A stretch of DNA of 64,000 nucleotides. Source: Eubacterium sp. Its GTDB lineage: Bacteria; Bacillota; Clostridia; Lachnospirales; Lachnospiraceae. Location of the stretch: contig JAFRHL010000021.1 in the NCBI GenBank assembly GCA_017433295.1, positions 1 through 64,000 on the forward strand, given 5' to 3'. This document shows positions 21,123 through 31,163 of this stretch, piece by piece. The notes below the pieces were generated by a model. The model ran no database searches, was not told the origin of the DNA, and was given only the letters and a program-made list of their open reading frames with translations. The translations under genes were made by a program, and so were the position numbers. Position 1 is the first letter of the stretch, and each line of letters begins with the position of its first letter.

Positions 21123-21139
21123 GATATAGTTTTGAATTT

Positions 21140-21210
21140 TCGCTGCTGAATACAGATTTCGATTAAGAGGATCCTGATTAAATGTTCAGCAGCGATTTTC
21201 TTTAATTTTT
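21140..21210 (+). terminator. Terminator after asd
   Basis: A perfect 11-bp stem (21140-21150 with 21185-21195) with a 34-nt loop is followed by TTTTCTTTAATTTTT. The long loop is unusual but the T-rich tail is convincing. Confidence 0.6.
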
Positions 21211-21238
21211 GACGAGGAATTTTTGTAAGGAGCAAATT

Positions 21239-22096
21239 ATGGAGGAGAACATCAGATCCGTAAAATCTGTTATTACATCTGTTATATACGATTATCTGGG
21301 AACCACGGGAACCAGAGTCCTGGATTTTATAGGAAATTTCATAATCGGATTACTGATCTTACTGATAGGCTTCAAGCTGATCAAACATATTATCAAGATA
21401 TTTGACCACATTTTTGAAAAATCAAAGATAGATTCAACACTCCGTACTTTTCTGATCTCTTTCTTAAAAATCACCTTAAAAATTCTGGTGATATTTTTTG
21501 CGATCACAAAAATCGGAGTGGGCACCTCATCCATCATTGCCCTGATCGGATCGGCCGGAGTTGCGGTGGGCCTTTCTCTTCAGGGGTCCCTGGCCAATAT
21601 TGCGGGTGGAGTCATCCTCCTGCTCATGAAACCCTTTGAAGTGGGAGACTACATCCTGGAGGAAGGCTCTTCAAAAGAGGGAACGGTCCAGTCCATCGGC
21701 ATCATGTACACAAAACTGCTGAGTCCGGAAACCAAAACCATATTTGTCCCCAACGGCAGTTTGTCCGGTTCGAGCATTACCAACTACACCAGCCAGGGCA
21801 AACGGAGGGTCAAAATACAGATCGGGATCGAATATGATCAGGATATCAGGAAGGTCCGCCAGGTTCTTGCCGGGGTTCTCATTGAAGAAAAAGCTAAACT
21901 GGCGGAGCCTGAGCCACAGATATTCGTGGATGAATTCCAGGACAGCTGTATCTGTATGGGCATCCACTATTGGACGACCCCCCAGGATTACTGGGCATCA
22001 AAATGGAGGGTTCAGGAACAGATCAAGGAAGCCTTTGACAAAAACGGTATCAATATACCATTTAACCGGATGGATATTACCATATTAAGTAAATAA
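21239..22096 (+). CDS. MscS-family mechanosensitive channel
   Basis: This 285-aa membrane protein has three hydrophobic segments (about 20-45, 62-85 and 92-125). The last is a Gly/Ala-rich pore helix (SAGVAVGLSLQGSLANIAGGV), followed by the MscS beta domain (KPFEVGDYI, PNGSLSGSSITNYT). These channels release osmolytes during hypo-osmotic shock. AAGGAG is 5 nt before ATG 21239. It is convergent with argH, with only 13 bp between the stops and no clear terminator. Confidence 0.9.
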   Translation: MEENIRSVKSVITSVIYDYLGTTGTRVLDFIGNFIIGLLILLIGFKLIKHIIKIFDHIFEKSKIDSTLRTFLISFLKITLKILVIFFAITKIGVGTSSIIALIGSAGVAVGLSLQGSLANIAGGVILLLMKPFEVGDYILEEGSSKEGTVQSIGIMYTKLLSPETKTIFVPNGSLSGSSITNYTSQGKRRVKIQIGIEYDQDIRKVRQVLAGVLIEEKAKLAEPEPQIFVDEFQDSCICMGIHYWTTPQDYWASKWRVQEQIKEAFDKNGINIPFNRMDITILSK

Positions 22097-22109
22097 TAGA
22101 AATGGTAAC

Positions 22110-23492
22110 CTACATATTGTCCTTAATCCATTTTTCATTAATAGCAATGACCTTTTCCATGGCTTCCGGTCCCGGAGCGCCGATGGTATTTCTTTTTTCA
22201 ATACAGGTCTTAAGGGATATGGCCTCATAAATATCTTCCTGGAATGCCGGACTGATGGCCCGGTATTCCTCCAGGGGCATCTCATCCAGTGAGATGTTCT
22301 TCTCCAGGCAGTAGAGGACAAGCCTGCCGACGATGCCATGGGCGTCCCGGAAGGGTACGCCGTGGTTGACCAGATAGTCAGCGGCATCCGTGGCGTTGGT
22401 AAAGCCGTTTTTGGCACTGTTTTCCATGATCTCGGGATGGAAGGTGATAGTCTTTAACATGCCGTTAAAGAGGGCAAGACAGCCCTTTACGGTATCATAG
22501 GCGTCGAAGGTGAGCTCCTTATCCTCCTGCATGTCCTTATTATAGGCCAGAGGGAGTCCCTTCATGGTGGTCAGCATGGAGGTCAATGCTCCGTAGACCC
22601 GGCCTGTCTTTCCCCTTACCAGTTCGGCAATATCAGGGTTCTTCTTCTGGGGCATGATGCTGCTGCCGGTGCTGTAGGCATCATCGATCTCCAGGAACCG
22701 GTATTCATTGGAGTTCCACAGGATGATCTCCTCGCAGAAGCGGCTTAAGTGCATCATGATAATGGAAAGAGCAGAGAGCAGTTCTATGACATAATCTCTG
22801 TCAGAAACAGAGTCCATGCTGTTTAATGTCGGTCCGTAAAAGCCCAGCAGTTCTGCGGTCATTTCCCGGTCCAGGGGATAAGTGGTGCCTGCCAGCGCCC
22901 CGGAACCCAGGGGACAGTAGTTCATTCTTTCATATATATCATTCAGACGGCCGTAATCCCGTTTGAACATTTCCATATAGGCCCCGATATGATGCGCCAA
23001 TGTCAGGGGCTGGGCTTTCTGCAGATGAGTAAAGCCCGGCATGGCAGTATGGATATGCTTTTTCATGAGATCATGACAGGTAAGGATCAGGCTTTTAAGC
23101 TCAGACCGTATCGCTGTCAGTTCATCCCTGCTGTAGAGCTTCATGTCCAGTGCCACCTGGTCATTCCTGCTCCTTCCGGTATGGAGCTTTTTGCCGGCAT
23201 CACCGATCCTGTCTATCAGAGTTGCCTCCACAAAGCTGTGAATATCCTCATATTCTTCTGTGATCACGAGAGATCCGTTCTCCACATCCCGTAAAATTCC
23301 TTCAATCCCTGCAAGGATCGTATCCTTTTCTTCTTCTGTAAGGATACCGGCTGCCGCAAGCATTTTCACATGAGCCATGCTGCCTTCCATATCCTGACGG
23401 TAAAACTTCTTATCAAAATTAATGGACGCGTTGAAATTATAGACCAGCTGGTCGGTTTCCTTTGTAAAACGTCCTCCCCATAATTGAGCCAT
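22110..23492 (-). CDS. argH: Argininosuccinate lyase
   Basis: This 460-aa enzyme cleaves argininosuccinate to arginine and fumarate, the last step of arginine synthesis. The superfamily signature GSSIMPQKKNPD lies near 275-288, with LHTGRSRNDQ near 110 and FTHLQKAQP near 156. CAGGAGG is 6 nt before ATG. It has its own promoter and is separated from argG by the ABC transporter genes. Confidence 0.96.
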   Translation of the reverse strand: MAQLWGGRFTKETDQLVYNFNASINFDKKFYRQDMEGSMAHVKMLAAAGILTEEEKDTILAGIEGILRDVENGSLVITEEYEDIHSFVEATLIDRIGDAGKKLHTGRSRNDQVALDMKLYSRDELTAIRSELKSLILTCHDLMKKHIHTAMPGFTHLQKAQPLTLAHHIGAYMEMFKRDYGRLNDIYERMNYCPLGSGALAGTTYPLDREMTAELLGFYGPTLNSMDSVSDRDYVIELLSALSIIMMHLSRFCEEIILWNSNEYRFLEIDDAYSTGSSIMPQKKNPDIAELVRGKTGRVYGALTSMLTTMKGLPLAYNKDMQEDKELTFDAYDTVKGCLALFNGMLKTITFHPEIMENSAKNGFTNATDAADYLVNHGVPFRDAHGIVGRLVLYCLEKNISLDEMPLEEYRAISPAFQEDIYEAISLKTCIEKRNTIGAPGPEAMEKVIAINEKWIKDNM

Positions 23493-23523
23493 GATTTTCC
23501 TCCTGTCTGATCAGTTATACTCT

Positions 23524-23552
23524 ATTTTACATGAAATGATATCATGTTACAA
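23524..23552 (-). promoter_or_regulatory. Probable argH promoter
   Basis: Reading the minus strand, TTGTAA (23552-23547), a 17-bp spacer and TAAAAT (23529-23524) precede argH by about 30 bp. The spacer holds the palindrome ATGATATCAT, a possible operator. Confidence 0.5.
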
Positions 23553-23601
23553 GCAAATATTCGTCCGATGTTATAAAGATGAAAAAAAGCCGGGTAATCT
23601 A

Positions 23602-23630
23602 TTGATTTTATCAGCGTTGTTGGATATAAT
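23602..23630 (+). promoter_or_regulatory. Promoter of the amino-acid ABC transporter
   Basis: TTGATT (23602-23607), a 17-bp spacer and a perfect TATAAT (23625-23630) stand 51 bp before the binding-protein ATG. Confidence 0.75.
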
Positions 23631-23681
23631 ACTGAATAAATATGCGATGCATATAATTATACATGTAAAGGAGATTGTATT

Positions 23682-24494
23682 ATGAAGTTTAAAAAACTGG
23701 CAGCACTTGCATTATCCATGGCTCTGGCAGCTTCCATGCTGATGGGCTGTGGCGGAAGCAGCAGTAAGGATACCGCCGAAAGCGATACACAGGCAGCAGG
23801 AAATGAGACCGCTGCATTCACTACAGTGAATGATGGCGTTCTTACCATGGCTACCAACGCCCAGTTCCCGCCTTACGAATTCTATGATGGCAGCAACATT
23901 GTGGGAATCGACGCCGAGATCGCCAAGGCAGTTGCCGACAAGCTTGGTCTTGAGCTTAAGATCGAGGATATGGAATTCAACTCCATCATCGGTTCCGTAC
24001 AGAGCGGTAAGGTGGACATGGGACTTGCCGGTATGACAGTAACCGAAGAGCGCAAGCAGTCCGTTAACTTTACAGAATCCTACGCTACAGGAATCCAGTC
24101 CATCATCGTAAAAGAAGGCTCCGATATTAAGACAGTAGATGACCTTACCGGCAAGAAGATCGGTGTTCAGCTTTCCACCACAGGTGATATCTACGCAACG
24201 GATGACTATGGCGAAGAGAACGTGGAGAAGTACAACAAGGGTGCGGATGCTGTTCAGGCACTGATCACCGATAAAGTTGACTGTGTGATCATTGACAATC
24301 AGCCGGCCAAGGCATTTGTAGCAGATAATGAAGGACTTAAGATCCTTGATACAGAGTATACCACCGAAGAGTACGCAGCCTGCCTGTCCAAGGACAATGA
24401 AGCACTGCTTAAGGCTGTAGACGGCGCCATCAAGGAACTGAAAGAAGACGGAACGATCCAGAGCATTCTTGACAAATATATCGTAGCTGACTGA
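23682..24494 (+). CDS. Amino-acid ABC transporter substrate-binding lipoprotein
   Basis: This 270-aa protein has a lipoprotein signal (lipobox LMGC, Cys 23), a short Ser/Asp linker and a type-II periplasmic-binding fold (SBP_bac_3). The fold starts LTMATNAQFPPYEF and includes GLAGMTVTEERKQSVNFTESY. It delivers a polar amino acid to the permease downstream. The neighbouring arg genes make arginine or a relative plausible, but the binding residues cannot settle this. AAAGGAG is 8 nt upstream. Confidence 0.9.
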   Translation: MKFKKLAALALSMALAASMLMGCGGSSSKDTAESDTQAAGNETAAFTTVNDGVLTMATNAQFPPYEFYDGSNIVGIDAEIAKAVADKLGLELKIEDMEFNSIIGSVQSGKVDMGLAGMTVTEERKQSVNFTESYATGIQSIIVKEGSDIKTVDDLTGKKIGVQLSTTGDIYATDDYGEENVEKYNKGADAVQALITDKVDCVIIDNQPAKAFVADNEGLKILDTEYTTEEYAACLSKDNEALLKAVDGAIKELKEDGTIQSILDKYIVAD

Positions 24495-24564
24495 TTATAA
24501 TTGACAGCAGCACTGCTTTAAGGAACCGGTTCCGGAATCCGGAACGGTTTATGTCTGGTTTATT

Positions 24565-24597
24565 AAGGGAACTGCAGCTGGCAGTTCCCTTTCTCTT
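24565..24597 (+). terminator. Intercistronic terminator after the binding protein
   Basis: A perfect stem (24565-24575 with 24581-24591) around AGCTG is followed by CTCTT. It lies between the binding-protein and permease genes, so it probably sets a higher level for the binding protein. A second imperfect hairpin (AACCGG/CCGG...GGTT) lies just before it, around 24522-24550. Confidence 0.65.
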
Positions 24598-24650
24598 GTC
24601 AAGCTCAGAGGTGGAAATCCCTGCGTGCGTGTTGCTATTTAATAAAGAAA

Positions 24651-25397
24651 GTGCAGGTAATTATTTTGGAAACATGGTTTTCTGATCTACATGCAAAGTT
24701 TATACTGGACTTTGTTGAAAAACAGAGATATATCTATATCATTGAAGGTTTAAAGGTTACATTTGAAGTGACCCTTCTTTCTCTCTTTTTTGGAATGCTC
24801 ATCGGTGCTGTGATCGCTACGATCCGTACCACCCATGATCAGACCAGAGAAGAATCCAGAAAAGGACCGGGACATTTTATTTTAGGCATCGGGGATGCCA
24901 TATGCAGGGCATATCTGACGGTGATCAGAGGAACACCCACCATGGTTCAGCTCCTTTTGTGGTTTTTTGTATTCCTGAAGAATGCGGACAGCAAGATCCT
25001 GGTCGCCGTGGTGGCATTCTCCGTAAACTCCGGCGCCTATGTGGCCGAGATATTCCGGTCGGGTATCATGTCCATCGACCAGGGACAGATGGAAGCGGGA
25101 CGGTCTTTAGGCCTCAGCTATAAGGATACCATGCTTGAGATCATCATGCCCCAGGCCATCAAGAACTGCCTGCCGGCCCTGGTCAATGAGATGATCACCC
25201 TTTTAAAGGAGACTTCCATCAGCGGATATATCGGCTTAAATGAGCTGACCAGGGGAGGAGAGATCATTCGTGGTGTCACCTATGACGCATTTCTGCCCCT
25301 GATCGTGGTTGCTCTTATCTATCTTGTGGTTGTAATGTTCTTTACCTGGTGTATGGGAATTCTGGAGAGGAGGCTCAGAAGAAGTGATATACGTTAA
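24651..25397 (+). CDS. Amino-acid ABC transporter permease
   Basis: This membrane protein of about 248 aa is of the HisM/GlnP type. It has several transmembrane segments and the EAA loop [24 protein letters not shown], which docks on the ATPase. [14 protein letters not shown] is typical of polar amino-acid permeases. The start is uncertain: GTG 24651 has no good RBS and TTG 24666 is an alternative. It overlaps the ATPase gene by 14 nt. Confidence 0.88.
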   Translation: MQVIILETWFSDLHAKFILDFVEKQRYIYIIEGLKVTFEVTLLSLFFGMLIGAVIATIRTTHDQTREESRKGPGHFILGIGDAICRAYLTVIRGTPTMVQLLLWFFVFLKNADSKILVAVVAFSVNSGAYVAEIFRSGIMSIDQGQMEAGRSLGLSYKDTMLEIIMPQAIKNCLPALVNEMITLLKETSISGYIGLNELTRGGEIIRGVTYDAFLPLIVVALIYLVVVMFFTWCMGILERRLRRSDIR

Positions 25398-26106
25398 TAA
25401 TCTGTGTAAGTCCTTTGGGGATCATGTAGTGCTGAAAGATATCACCGAGCATATTACTCCGGGTGAGAAGCTTGTCATCATTGGTCCCTCAGGTTCCGGC
25501 AAGTCCACTTTTCTTCGCTGCCTGAACCTTCTGGAGCACCCCACATCGGGCCAGATCATTTTTGACGGTGTGGATCTGACAGATCCAAAAACAGACATCA
25601 ATAAGATCCGCCAGCATATGGGCATGGTTTTCCAGCATTTTAATCTGTTTCCCCATAAAACCATCATGCAGAACATCACTCTGGCCCCCACCAAGCTTAA
25701 ACTGATGAAGGCGGAAGAGGCAAAGGAGGAGGCTCTGAGGCTCCTTAGGATGGTTAATCTTGAGGATAAGGCAGATGCCTATCCCGGTCAGCTTTCCGGC
25801 GGCCAGAAGCAGCGTATCGCCATTGTCCGTTCTCTGGCCCTGAAGCCGAAGATGATGCTCTTTGATGAACCCACCAGTGCCCTGGACCCTGAAATGGTCG
25901 GGGAGGTGCTGGAGGTTATGAAGCAGCTGGCAGACGACGGCATGACCATGGCTGTGGTGACCCACGAGATGGGATTTGCCAGGGAAGTGGGGACCCGGGT
26001 CTTTTTTATGGACCAGGGCGGGATCCTGGAACAGGGTACCCCGGATGATATCTTCTCCCACGCAAAGGAGGAGAGGACCAGGGAATTTCTGTCCAAGGTG
26101 CTTTGA
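25384..26106 (+). CDS. Amino-acid ABC transporter ATP-binding protein
   Basis: This 240-aa ATPase has Walker [10 protein letters not shown] (34-42), a Q-loop [13 protein letters not shown], signature LSGGQKQR and Walker [15 protein letters not shown]. It is of the GlnQ/HisP type and powers the permease it overlaps. It starts with GTG, placed after GGAGAGGAGG inside the permease gene, so the two are translationally coupled. Confidence 0.93.
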   Translation: MIYVNNLCKSFGDHVVLKDITEHITPGEKLVIIGPSGSGKSTFLRCLNLLEHPTSGQIIFDGVDLTDPKTDINKIRQHMGMVFQHFNLFPHKTIMQNITLAPTKLKLMKAEEAKEEALRLLRMVNLEDKADAYPGQLSGGQKQRIAIVRSLALKPKMMLFDEPTSALDPEMVGEVLEVMKQLADDGMTMAVVTHEMGFAREVGTRVFFMDQGGILEQGTPDDIFSHAKEERTREFLSKVL

Positions 26107-26190
26107 TTCGTTTTTTGATTTTTCAATCTCAGACGTGGGAATCTCGTGACTCTTATGAGATTCCTCCTGCAGGCCCCCTCTAACCAATAA

Positions 26191-26233
26191 ACCGCCGGGA
26201 TTCCATGTACCATTTACATGAAATCCCGGCGGT
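26191..26233. terminator. Bidirectional terminator
   Basis: A 12-bp perfect stem (26191-26202 with 26222-26233), extended inside by CATGTA/TACATG, lies between convergent ABC and argG genes. T-rich sequence follows on both strands: CTGTTTTTTATTT on plus and TTTATTGG on minus. Confidence 0.8.
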
Positions 26234-26247
26234 CAGGGGACTGTTTT

Positions 26248-27474
26248 TTATTTCTTATTCTTTTCCACCTCCTGCATCATCATGGCCCGAACCTTCAATG
26301 GAAGGCCGAAGAGTGTGATGAAGCCGTCGGCGTCATGATGGTCGTACATATCGCCCGTGGTAAAGGAAGCCAGGGACTCATTATACAGGCTGTAGGGAGA
26401 TGTGGTACCGGCTTTGATGATATTGCCCTTGTAAAGCTTGAACTTTACTTCTCCGGTAACCACCTTCTGGGTGGAGGCCACAAAGGCTTTGATGGCGTCG
26501 CAAAGGGGTGTAAACCATTTCCCTTCATAAACAACCTGGGCCAGCTTGTTGCCCATGTCCTTCTTGACCTCCATGGTGGCCCGGTCTAAAACCAGCTCTT
26601 CCAGCTGCTGATGGGCTTCCATAAGGATGGTGCCGCCGGGGGTCTCGTAAATACCCCGGGACTTCATGCCCACAACCCGGTTTTCCACGATATCCACAAT
26701 GCCGATGCCGTGCCGGCCGCCCATCTCATTCAGCTTGCGGATAATATCCGCCACCTTCATATGCTCGCCGTTGATGGTTTTGGGTACACCCTCTTCAAAG
26801 GTCATGGTAACAAACTCCGCTTCATCCGGCGCTTTCTGGGGCGGCACACTCATCATCAGGATATGCTCATAATTGGGTTCCAGGGAGGGATCCTCCAGTT
26901 CGAGGCCTTCATGGCTTAAGTGCCAGAGATTCCTGTCCCGGCTGTAGCTGGAATCGTTGCCGAAGGGAAGATCGATCCCATGGGCTTTACAGTAGTCGAT
27001 CTCGGACTGGCGGGAATCCATCTGCCACCTGCTGTCCCTCCAGGGAGCGATGATCTTAATGTCAGGTGCCAGGGCCCGGATGCTGAGCTCGAAACGAATC
27101 TGGTCATTGCCCTTTCCGGTGGCGCCGTGGCAGATGGCTACAGCTCCTTCCTTTCTGGCAATCTCCACCAGCTTGGCGGCGATACCCGGACGGGCCATGG
27201 ATGTGCCCAGAAGGTACTTGTGCTCGTAAACGGCTCCTGCCTGAACGCAGGGCATGATATAGTTTTCCGCAAAATCATCATTGATATCTTCTATATAAAG
27301 CTTGGCTGCTCCGGAATAGAGGGCTCTCTCATCAAGTCCTTCCAGCTCCTTACCCTGACCGCAGTCAACGCAGCAGCAGATCACATCATAATTATAGGTC
27401 TCTTTGAGCCAGGGAATGATGGCTGTGGTATCAAGTCCTCCCGAATAGGCCAGTACAACTTTTTCTTTGCTCAT
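26248..27474 (-). CDS. argG: Argininosuccinate synthase
   Basis: This 408-aa ATP-dependent ligase joins citrulline and aspartate. It has the PP-loop AYSGGLDTT near residue 10, HGATGKGNDQIRFE near 118-131 and SYSRDRNLWHLSHEG near 180. Length is normal. GGAGG is 11 nt before ATG, a slightly long spacing. It is divergent from argC, with a shared control region between. Confidence 0.97.
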   Translation of the reverse strand: MSKEKVVLAYSGGLDTTAIIPWLKETYNYDVICCCVDCGQGKELEGLDERALYSGAAKLYIEDINDDFAENYIMPCVQAGAVYEHKYLLGTSMARPGIAAKLVEIARKEGAVAICHGATGKGNDQIRFELSIRALAPDIKIIAPWRDSRWQMDSRQSEIDYCKAHGIDLPFGNDSSYSRDRNLWHLSHEGLELEDPSLEPNYEHILMMSVPPQKAPDEAEFVTMTFEEGVPKTINGEHMKVADIIRKLNEMGGRHGIGIVDIVENRVVGMKSRGIYETPGGTILMEAHQQLEELVLDRATMEVKKDMGNKLAQVVYEGKWFTPLCDAIKAFVASTQKVVTGEVKFKLYKGNIIKAGTTSPYSLYNESLASFTTGDMYDHHDADGFITLFGLPLKVRAMMMQEVEKNKK

Positions 27475-27555
27475 AGTTCATTTATCCTCCGCTTATAAAA
27501 TATACGTATTTAAGATACCGCACAGACCAAATTCCGTCTGCGGCATTTGTACACT

Positions 27556-27584
27556 ATCATACTTCATTCTGCATTAATATGCAA
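27556..27584 (-). promoter_or_regulatory. Probable argG promoter with palindromic spacer
   Basis: On the minus strand, TTGCAT (27584-27579), a 17-bp spacer and TATGAT (27561-27556) precede argG by about 80 bp. TGCAT...ATGCA around TAAT overlaps the -35 and could be an operator; an ArgR role is inference. Confidence 0.6.
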
Positions 27585-27621
27585 GGACTTTTTAAAAATA
27601 TAAATAATTATTAATTTATGC

Positions 27622-27650
27622 TTGCTAAAATCAGGCGTAAAGCGTATAAT
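27622..27650 (+). promoter_or_regulatory. Probable argCJBD promoter
   Basis: TTGCTA (27622-27627), a 17-bp spacer and perfect TATAAT (27645-27650) give a leader of about 170 nt before argC. AT-rich, partly palindromic stretches resembling ARG boxes flank it (27600-27620 and 27662-27680). Confidence 0.6.
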
Positions 27651-27828
27651 TATGAGGAAATTGCGAATAAATATTAATGAGGCCAGTATACTTGTGTTTA
27701 AAAAGAAATTGTGGTATTCTTATCAATCGAAATCGCGAGAAGCCTGGGTCTGAGATTGACGCCTAAAATTCGAGATAGAAAACATGAAAATAATTAGATC
27801 ATCATTTTAAAGAGAGGATAGATAAATT

Positions 27829-28869
27829 ATGATAAAAGCAGGGATCATCGGTTCCACAGGATATGCCGGTCAGGAGATCGTCCGTATCCTTCTGGGACAT
27901 AAAGACGCAGAAATTAAATGGTACGGGTCCAGAAGTTATATTGATAAGCCCTATGCGGATGTATTCCAGAACATGTTCAAGCTGGTGCCGGATATCTGCA
28001 AAGGAGAGGACCTTGAAGCCCTCTGCAATGAGGTGGATGTTGTTTTTACAGCCACACCCCAGGGGCTTTGCAGTACCCTGGTCAGCGAATCCGTGTTAGA
28101 AAGGGTAAAGATCATTGATTTAAGCGCCGATTTCAGGATTAAGGATGTGGCGACCTATGAAGACTGGTACGGTTTAAAGCACGGCAGCCCCCAGTATATT
28201 GAGGAGGCCGTATACGGCCTGTGCGAGATCAACCGGGAAAAGATAAAGAAGGCCAGGCTGGTGGCCAATCCGGGATGTTATCCCACCTGTTCCTTCCTGT
28301 CCATCTACCCTCTGGCCAGGGCCGGCCTCATTGATATGAGATCCATCATCATCGACGCCAAATCCGGCACCTCCGGAGCAGGCAGGGGAGCCAAGGTGGC
28401 CAATCTTTTCTGCGAGGTCAATGAGAGCATAAAGGCCTATGGTGTGGCCGGTCACAGACATACCCCGGAAATAGAAGAACAGTTAAGTCTTGCCTCCGGT
28501 CAGAAAGCCCTCATAAACTTTACTCCCCATCTGGTTCCCATGAACAGGGGTATCCTTGTGACGGCCTATGCCAATCTTACGAAGGAGGTCACCGAAGCAG
28601 AACTCAGGGTCCTCTACGAAGAAGCCTATAAAGAGGAACAGTTTGTCCGTTTCCTCAAGGAGGGGGTAAATCCCGAGACCCGCTGGGTGGAGGGCAGCAA
28701 CTATGTGGATGTAAATATAAAATATGACAGCAGGACAAACCGTGTCGTCATGATGGGTGCCATGGATAACCTGGTGAAAGGAGCTGCCGGCCAGGCAGTA
28801 CAGAACATGAATCTGATGTTCGGGCTTCCGGAAAATGAAGGCCTTAGGATGCCGCCGGTATTTCCGTAA
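27829..28869 (+). CDS. argC: N-acetyl-gamma-glutamyl-phosphate reductase
   Basis: This 346-aa NADPH-dependent enzyme is the third step of arginine synthesis. It has the nucleotide motif GSTGYAGQE near 9-17, the catalytic Cys in NPGCYPT (near 150), SGTSGAGRGA and the late His in HRHTPEIEEQ. GAGAGGA precedes ATG. It is the first gene of argCJBD. Confidence 0.96.
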   Translation: MIKAGIIGSTGYAGQEIVRILLGHKDAEIKWYGSRSYIDKPYADVFQNMFKLVPDICKGEDLEALCNEVDVVFTATPQGLCSTLVSESVLERVKIIDLSADFRIKDVATYEDWYGLKHGSPQYIEEAVYGLCEINREKIKKARLVANPGCYPTCSFLSIYPLARAGLIDMRSIIIDAKSGTSGAGRGAKVANLFCEVNESIKAYGVAGHRHTPEIEEQLSLASGQKALINFTPHLVPMNRGILVTAYANLTKEVTEAELRVLYEEAYKEEQFVRFLKEGVNPETRWVEGSNYVDVNIKYDSRTNRVVMMGAMDNLVKGAAGQAVQNMNLMFGLPENEGLRMPPVFP

Positions 28870-28896
28870 TCTATAAAGGTCAGAGGAGGAGCATAG

Positions 28897-30123
28897 ATGA
28901 ACAATATGAATGGTGGTGTCACCGCCCCCGCAGGCTTTTACGCCGCAGGTCTCCGGGCCGGGATCAAAGCCGGGAAAACCAATAAGGATATGGCTATGAT
29001 CTATTCGGCTGTACCGGCAGTCTGCGCGGGAACCTTTACGAAAAACGTGGTAAAGGCAGCCCCGGTCCTTTGGGATAAAGAGATCGTTGACAATTACGGC
29101 AGCGCCCGGGCAGTGGTGATCAACAGTGGAATAGCAAATGCCTGTACAGGAAAACAGGGTTATGAAAACTGCAGGCTGGAAGCAGTAAAGACGGCAGAGC
29201 TTCTGGATCTTAAAACGGAAGAGGTCCTGGTGGCTTCCACCGGGGTCATCGGAGCCCAGCTTAATATGGAGATCGTGGAAAAAGGGATAGAAATGCTGGT
29301 GCCGGCTCTTAAAGATACAGCCGAAGCGGCTGATGACGCAGCAGTTGCTATCCTGACCACAGATACCCATAAGAAGGAGATCGCTTTAAGCTGTGTCATA
29401 GACGGAAAGCAGGTCCATGTCGGCGGCATGTGCAAGGGAGCCGGGATGATCCATCCCAATATGGGCACCATGCTGGCCTTTGTCACCAGTGATGTCTGCA
29501 TAGGCAAACCACTGCTGGACAGGCTGGTAAAAGAAATCGTGGAGGATACCTTTAACATGGTATCGGTGGACGGGGATACTTCCACCAATGACACCTGCCT
29601 GGTCCTCTGCAACGGCATGGCGGGCAATAGGGAGCTGAGAGAAGAAGATCCAGACCTGGAAGTATTTAAGGAAGCCTTAAAACAAGTGCTTACCTATCTT
29701 GCCAGGCAGATTGCCGGAGACGGAGAGGGGTGCACCAGACTCTTTGAAGTCACCTGTCATGGGGCGGCAAGCAGGGAGGATGCAAAGACCATCAGTAAAT
29801 CCGTGGTCTGTTCCAGCCTCACCAAGGCCGCTGTTTTCGGAAAAGACGCCAACTGGGGCCGTATCCTGTGTGCCATGGGCTACAGCGGGGTGACATTTGA
29901 TCCGGAAAAGGTGGATATCAGCCTGGAAAGCCAAAAAGGCAGCCTTGCCATCGTAAAGGACGGGATCGCGACAGATTACAGCGAAGAATTTGCCACCGAG
30001 ATACTTTCAGCCAATCCGGTAAAAGCCATACTGGATATTCACCAGGGGGATGGGAGCGCAACAGCCTGGGGCTGCGACCTGACCTATGAATATGTAAAGA
30101 TCAACGCGGATTACCGGTCCTGA
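28897..30123 (+). CDS. argJ: Bifunctional ornithine acetyltransferase / N-acetylglutamate synthase
   Basis: This 408-aa Ntn-type enzyme transfers acetyl from acetylornithine to glutamate, allowing the cyclic arginine pathway. CKGAGMIHPNMGTMLAF contains the self-cleavage site before Thr 191, the nucleophile. SGIANACTGKQG and NWGRILCAMGYSG are typical. GGAGGAGC is 5 nt upstream. With ArgJ present, a separate ArgE is not needed. Confidence 0.96.
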   Translation: MNNMNGGVTAPAGFYAAGLRAGIKAGKTNKDMAMIYSAVPAVCAGTFTKNVVKAAPVLWDKEIVDNYGSARAVVINSGIANACTGKQGYENCRLEAVKTAELLDLKTEEVLVASTGVIGAQLNMEIVEKGIEMLVPALKDTAEAADDAAVAILTTDTHKKEIALSCVIDGKQVHVGGMCKGAGMIHPNMGTMLAFVTSDVCIGKPLLDRLVKEIVEDTFNMVSVDGDTSTNDTCLVLCNGMAGNRELREEDPDLEVFKEALKQVLTYLARQIAGDGEGCTRLFEVTCHGAASREDAKTISKSVVCSSLTKAAVFGKDANWGRILCAMGYSGVTFDPEKVDISLESQKGSLAIVKDGIATDYSEEFATEILSANPVKAILDIHQGDGSATAWGCDLTYEYVKINADYRS

Positions 30124-30192
30124 TCAGTCCGTGGTTCTTATAGTTAAATCAATCGAAGACGACCCGGATCCTATGAATCGAAAGGAGACCCT

Positions 30193-31095
30193 ATGGCAGT
30201 ATATGAAACAGCAGGATATGAAAACATGGACCTGATCATGGAGAAGGCCAATACACTGATCGAGGCCCTGCCCTATATCAGACGGTTTAACGGAAAGACC
30301 ATCATCGTAAAGTATGGCGGCAGCGCCATGCTGGATGAGAAATTAAAATATAACGTCATCAAGGACGTAGCCCTCTTAAAGCTGATCGGTTTCAGACCGG
30401 TTATCGTCCACGGAGGCGGAAAAGAGATCAGCAAATGGGTAAAGCTGAACGGCGGTCAGCCGGAGTTTTACAACGGGCTGCGGATCACTGACAAAGAAAC
30501 CATGAACATTGCAGAAATGGTCCTTAATAAAGTAAATAAAGAACTGGTGGCCATGATGCAGAAGCTGGGCGTTAACGCGGTAGGCCTCTGCGGCAAGGAC
30601 GGCAACATGATCCGGGTAAATAAGAAAATGCCCGACGGCAAGGACATCGGCTATGTGGGCGATGTCAGATCAGTCAACACCGACCTTCTGGAGACCCTGA
30701 TGGACAGAGACTTTGTTCCGGTTATTGCTCCCGTGGGACTGAGTGATGCCTTTGAGGCCTACAACATCAATGCAGATGACGCCGCCTGCGGAGTCGCCAA
30801 GGCCATGAAGGCAGAAAAGCTGGTATTCCTCACCGATATCGAAGGCGTTTATGTGGACCCGGCCGACAAGAAGACCCTGATCTCCGAAATGGATGTGCAG
30901 ACAGCCAGAGAATTTATAGATAACGGTGTGGTGGGCGGAGGAATGCTGCCCAAGCTCAACAACTGCATTGAAGCCATAGAGGAAGGCGTTTCCAGAGTCC
31001 ATATTCTGGACGGCCGCCTGCCCCACTGCCTGCTGCTGGAGTTCTTCACACAAAAGGGTATCGGAACAGCCATCATCAAAGAACCTCTGTTCTGA
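30193..31095 (+). CDS. argB: Acetylglutamate kinase
   Basis: This 300-aa amino-acid kinase phosphorylates N-acetylglutamate. It has KYGGSAM (about 40-46), VHGGGKEIS and LTDIEGVY. The N-terminal extension with a mobile helix (about 1-25) is the type linked with arginine feedback inhibition in hexameric enzymes; that regulation is inferred. AAAGGAG lies 7 nt upstream. Confidence 0.96.
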   Translation: MAVYETAGYENMDLIMEKANTLIEALPYIRRFNGKTIIVKYGGSAMLDEKLKYNVIKDVALLKLIGFRPVIVHGGGKEISKWVKLNGGQPEFYNGLRITDKETMNIAEMVLNKVNKELVAMMQKLGVNAVGLCGKDGNMIRVNKKMPDGKDIGYVGDVRSVNTDLLETLMDRDFVPVIAPVGLSDAFEAYNINADDAACGVAKAMKAEKLVFLTDIEGVYVDPADKKTLISEMDVQTAREFIDNGVVGGGMLPKLNNCIEAIEEGVSRVHILDGRLPHCLLLEFFTQKGIGTAIIKEPLF

Positions 31096-31163
31096 TCTGT
31101 GAGGCGAAATCGCCGAGGCCATAACGATATATTTGATTTTATGATGAGAAAGGTAAGATAAGC

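Noticed and set aside
22989-23294. Plus-strand ORF opposite argH
   Set aside because: Shadow of argH with no ribosome binding site or family resemblance.
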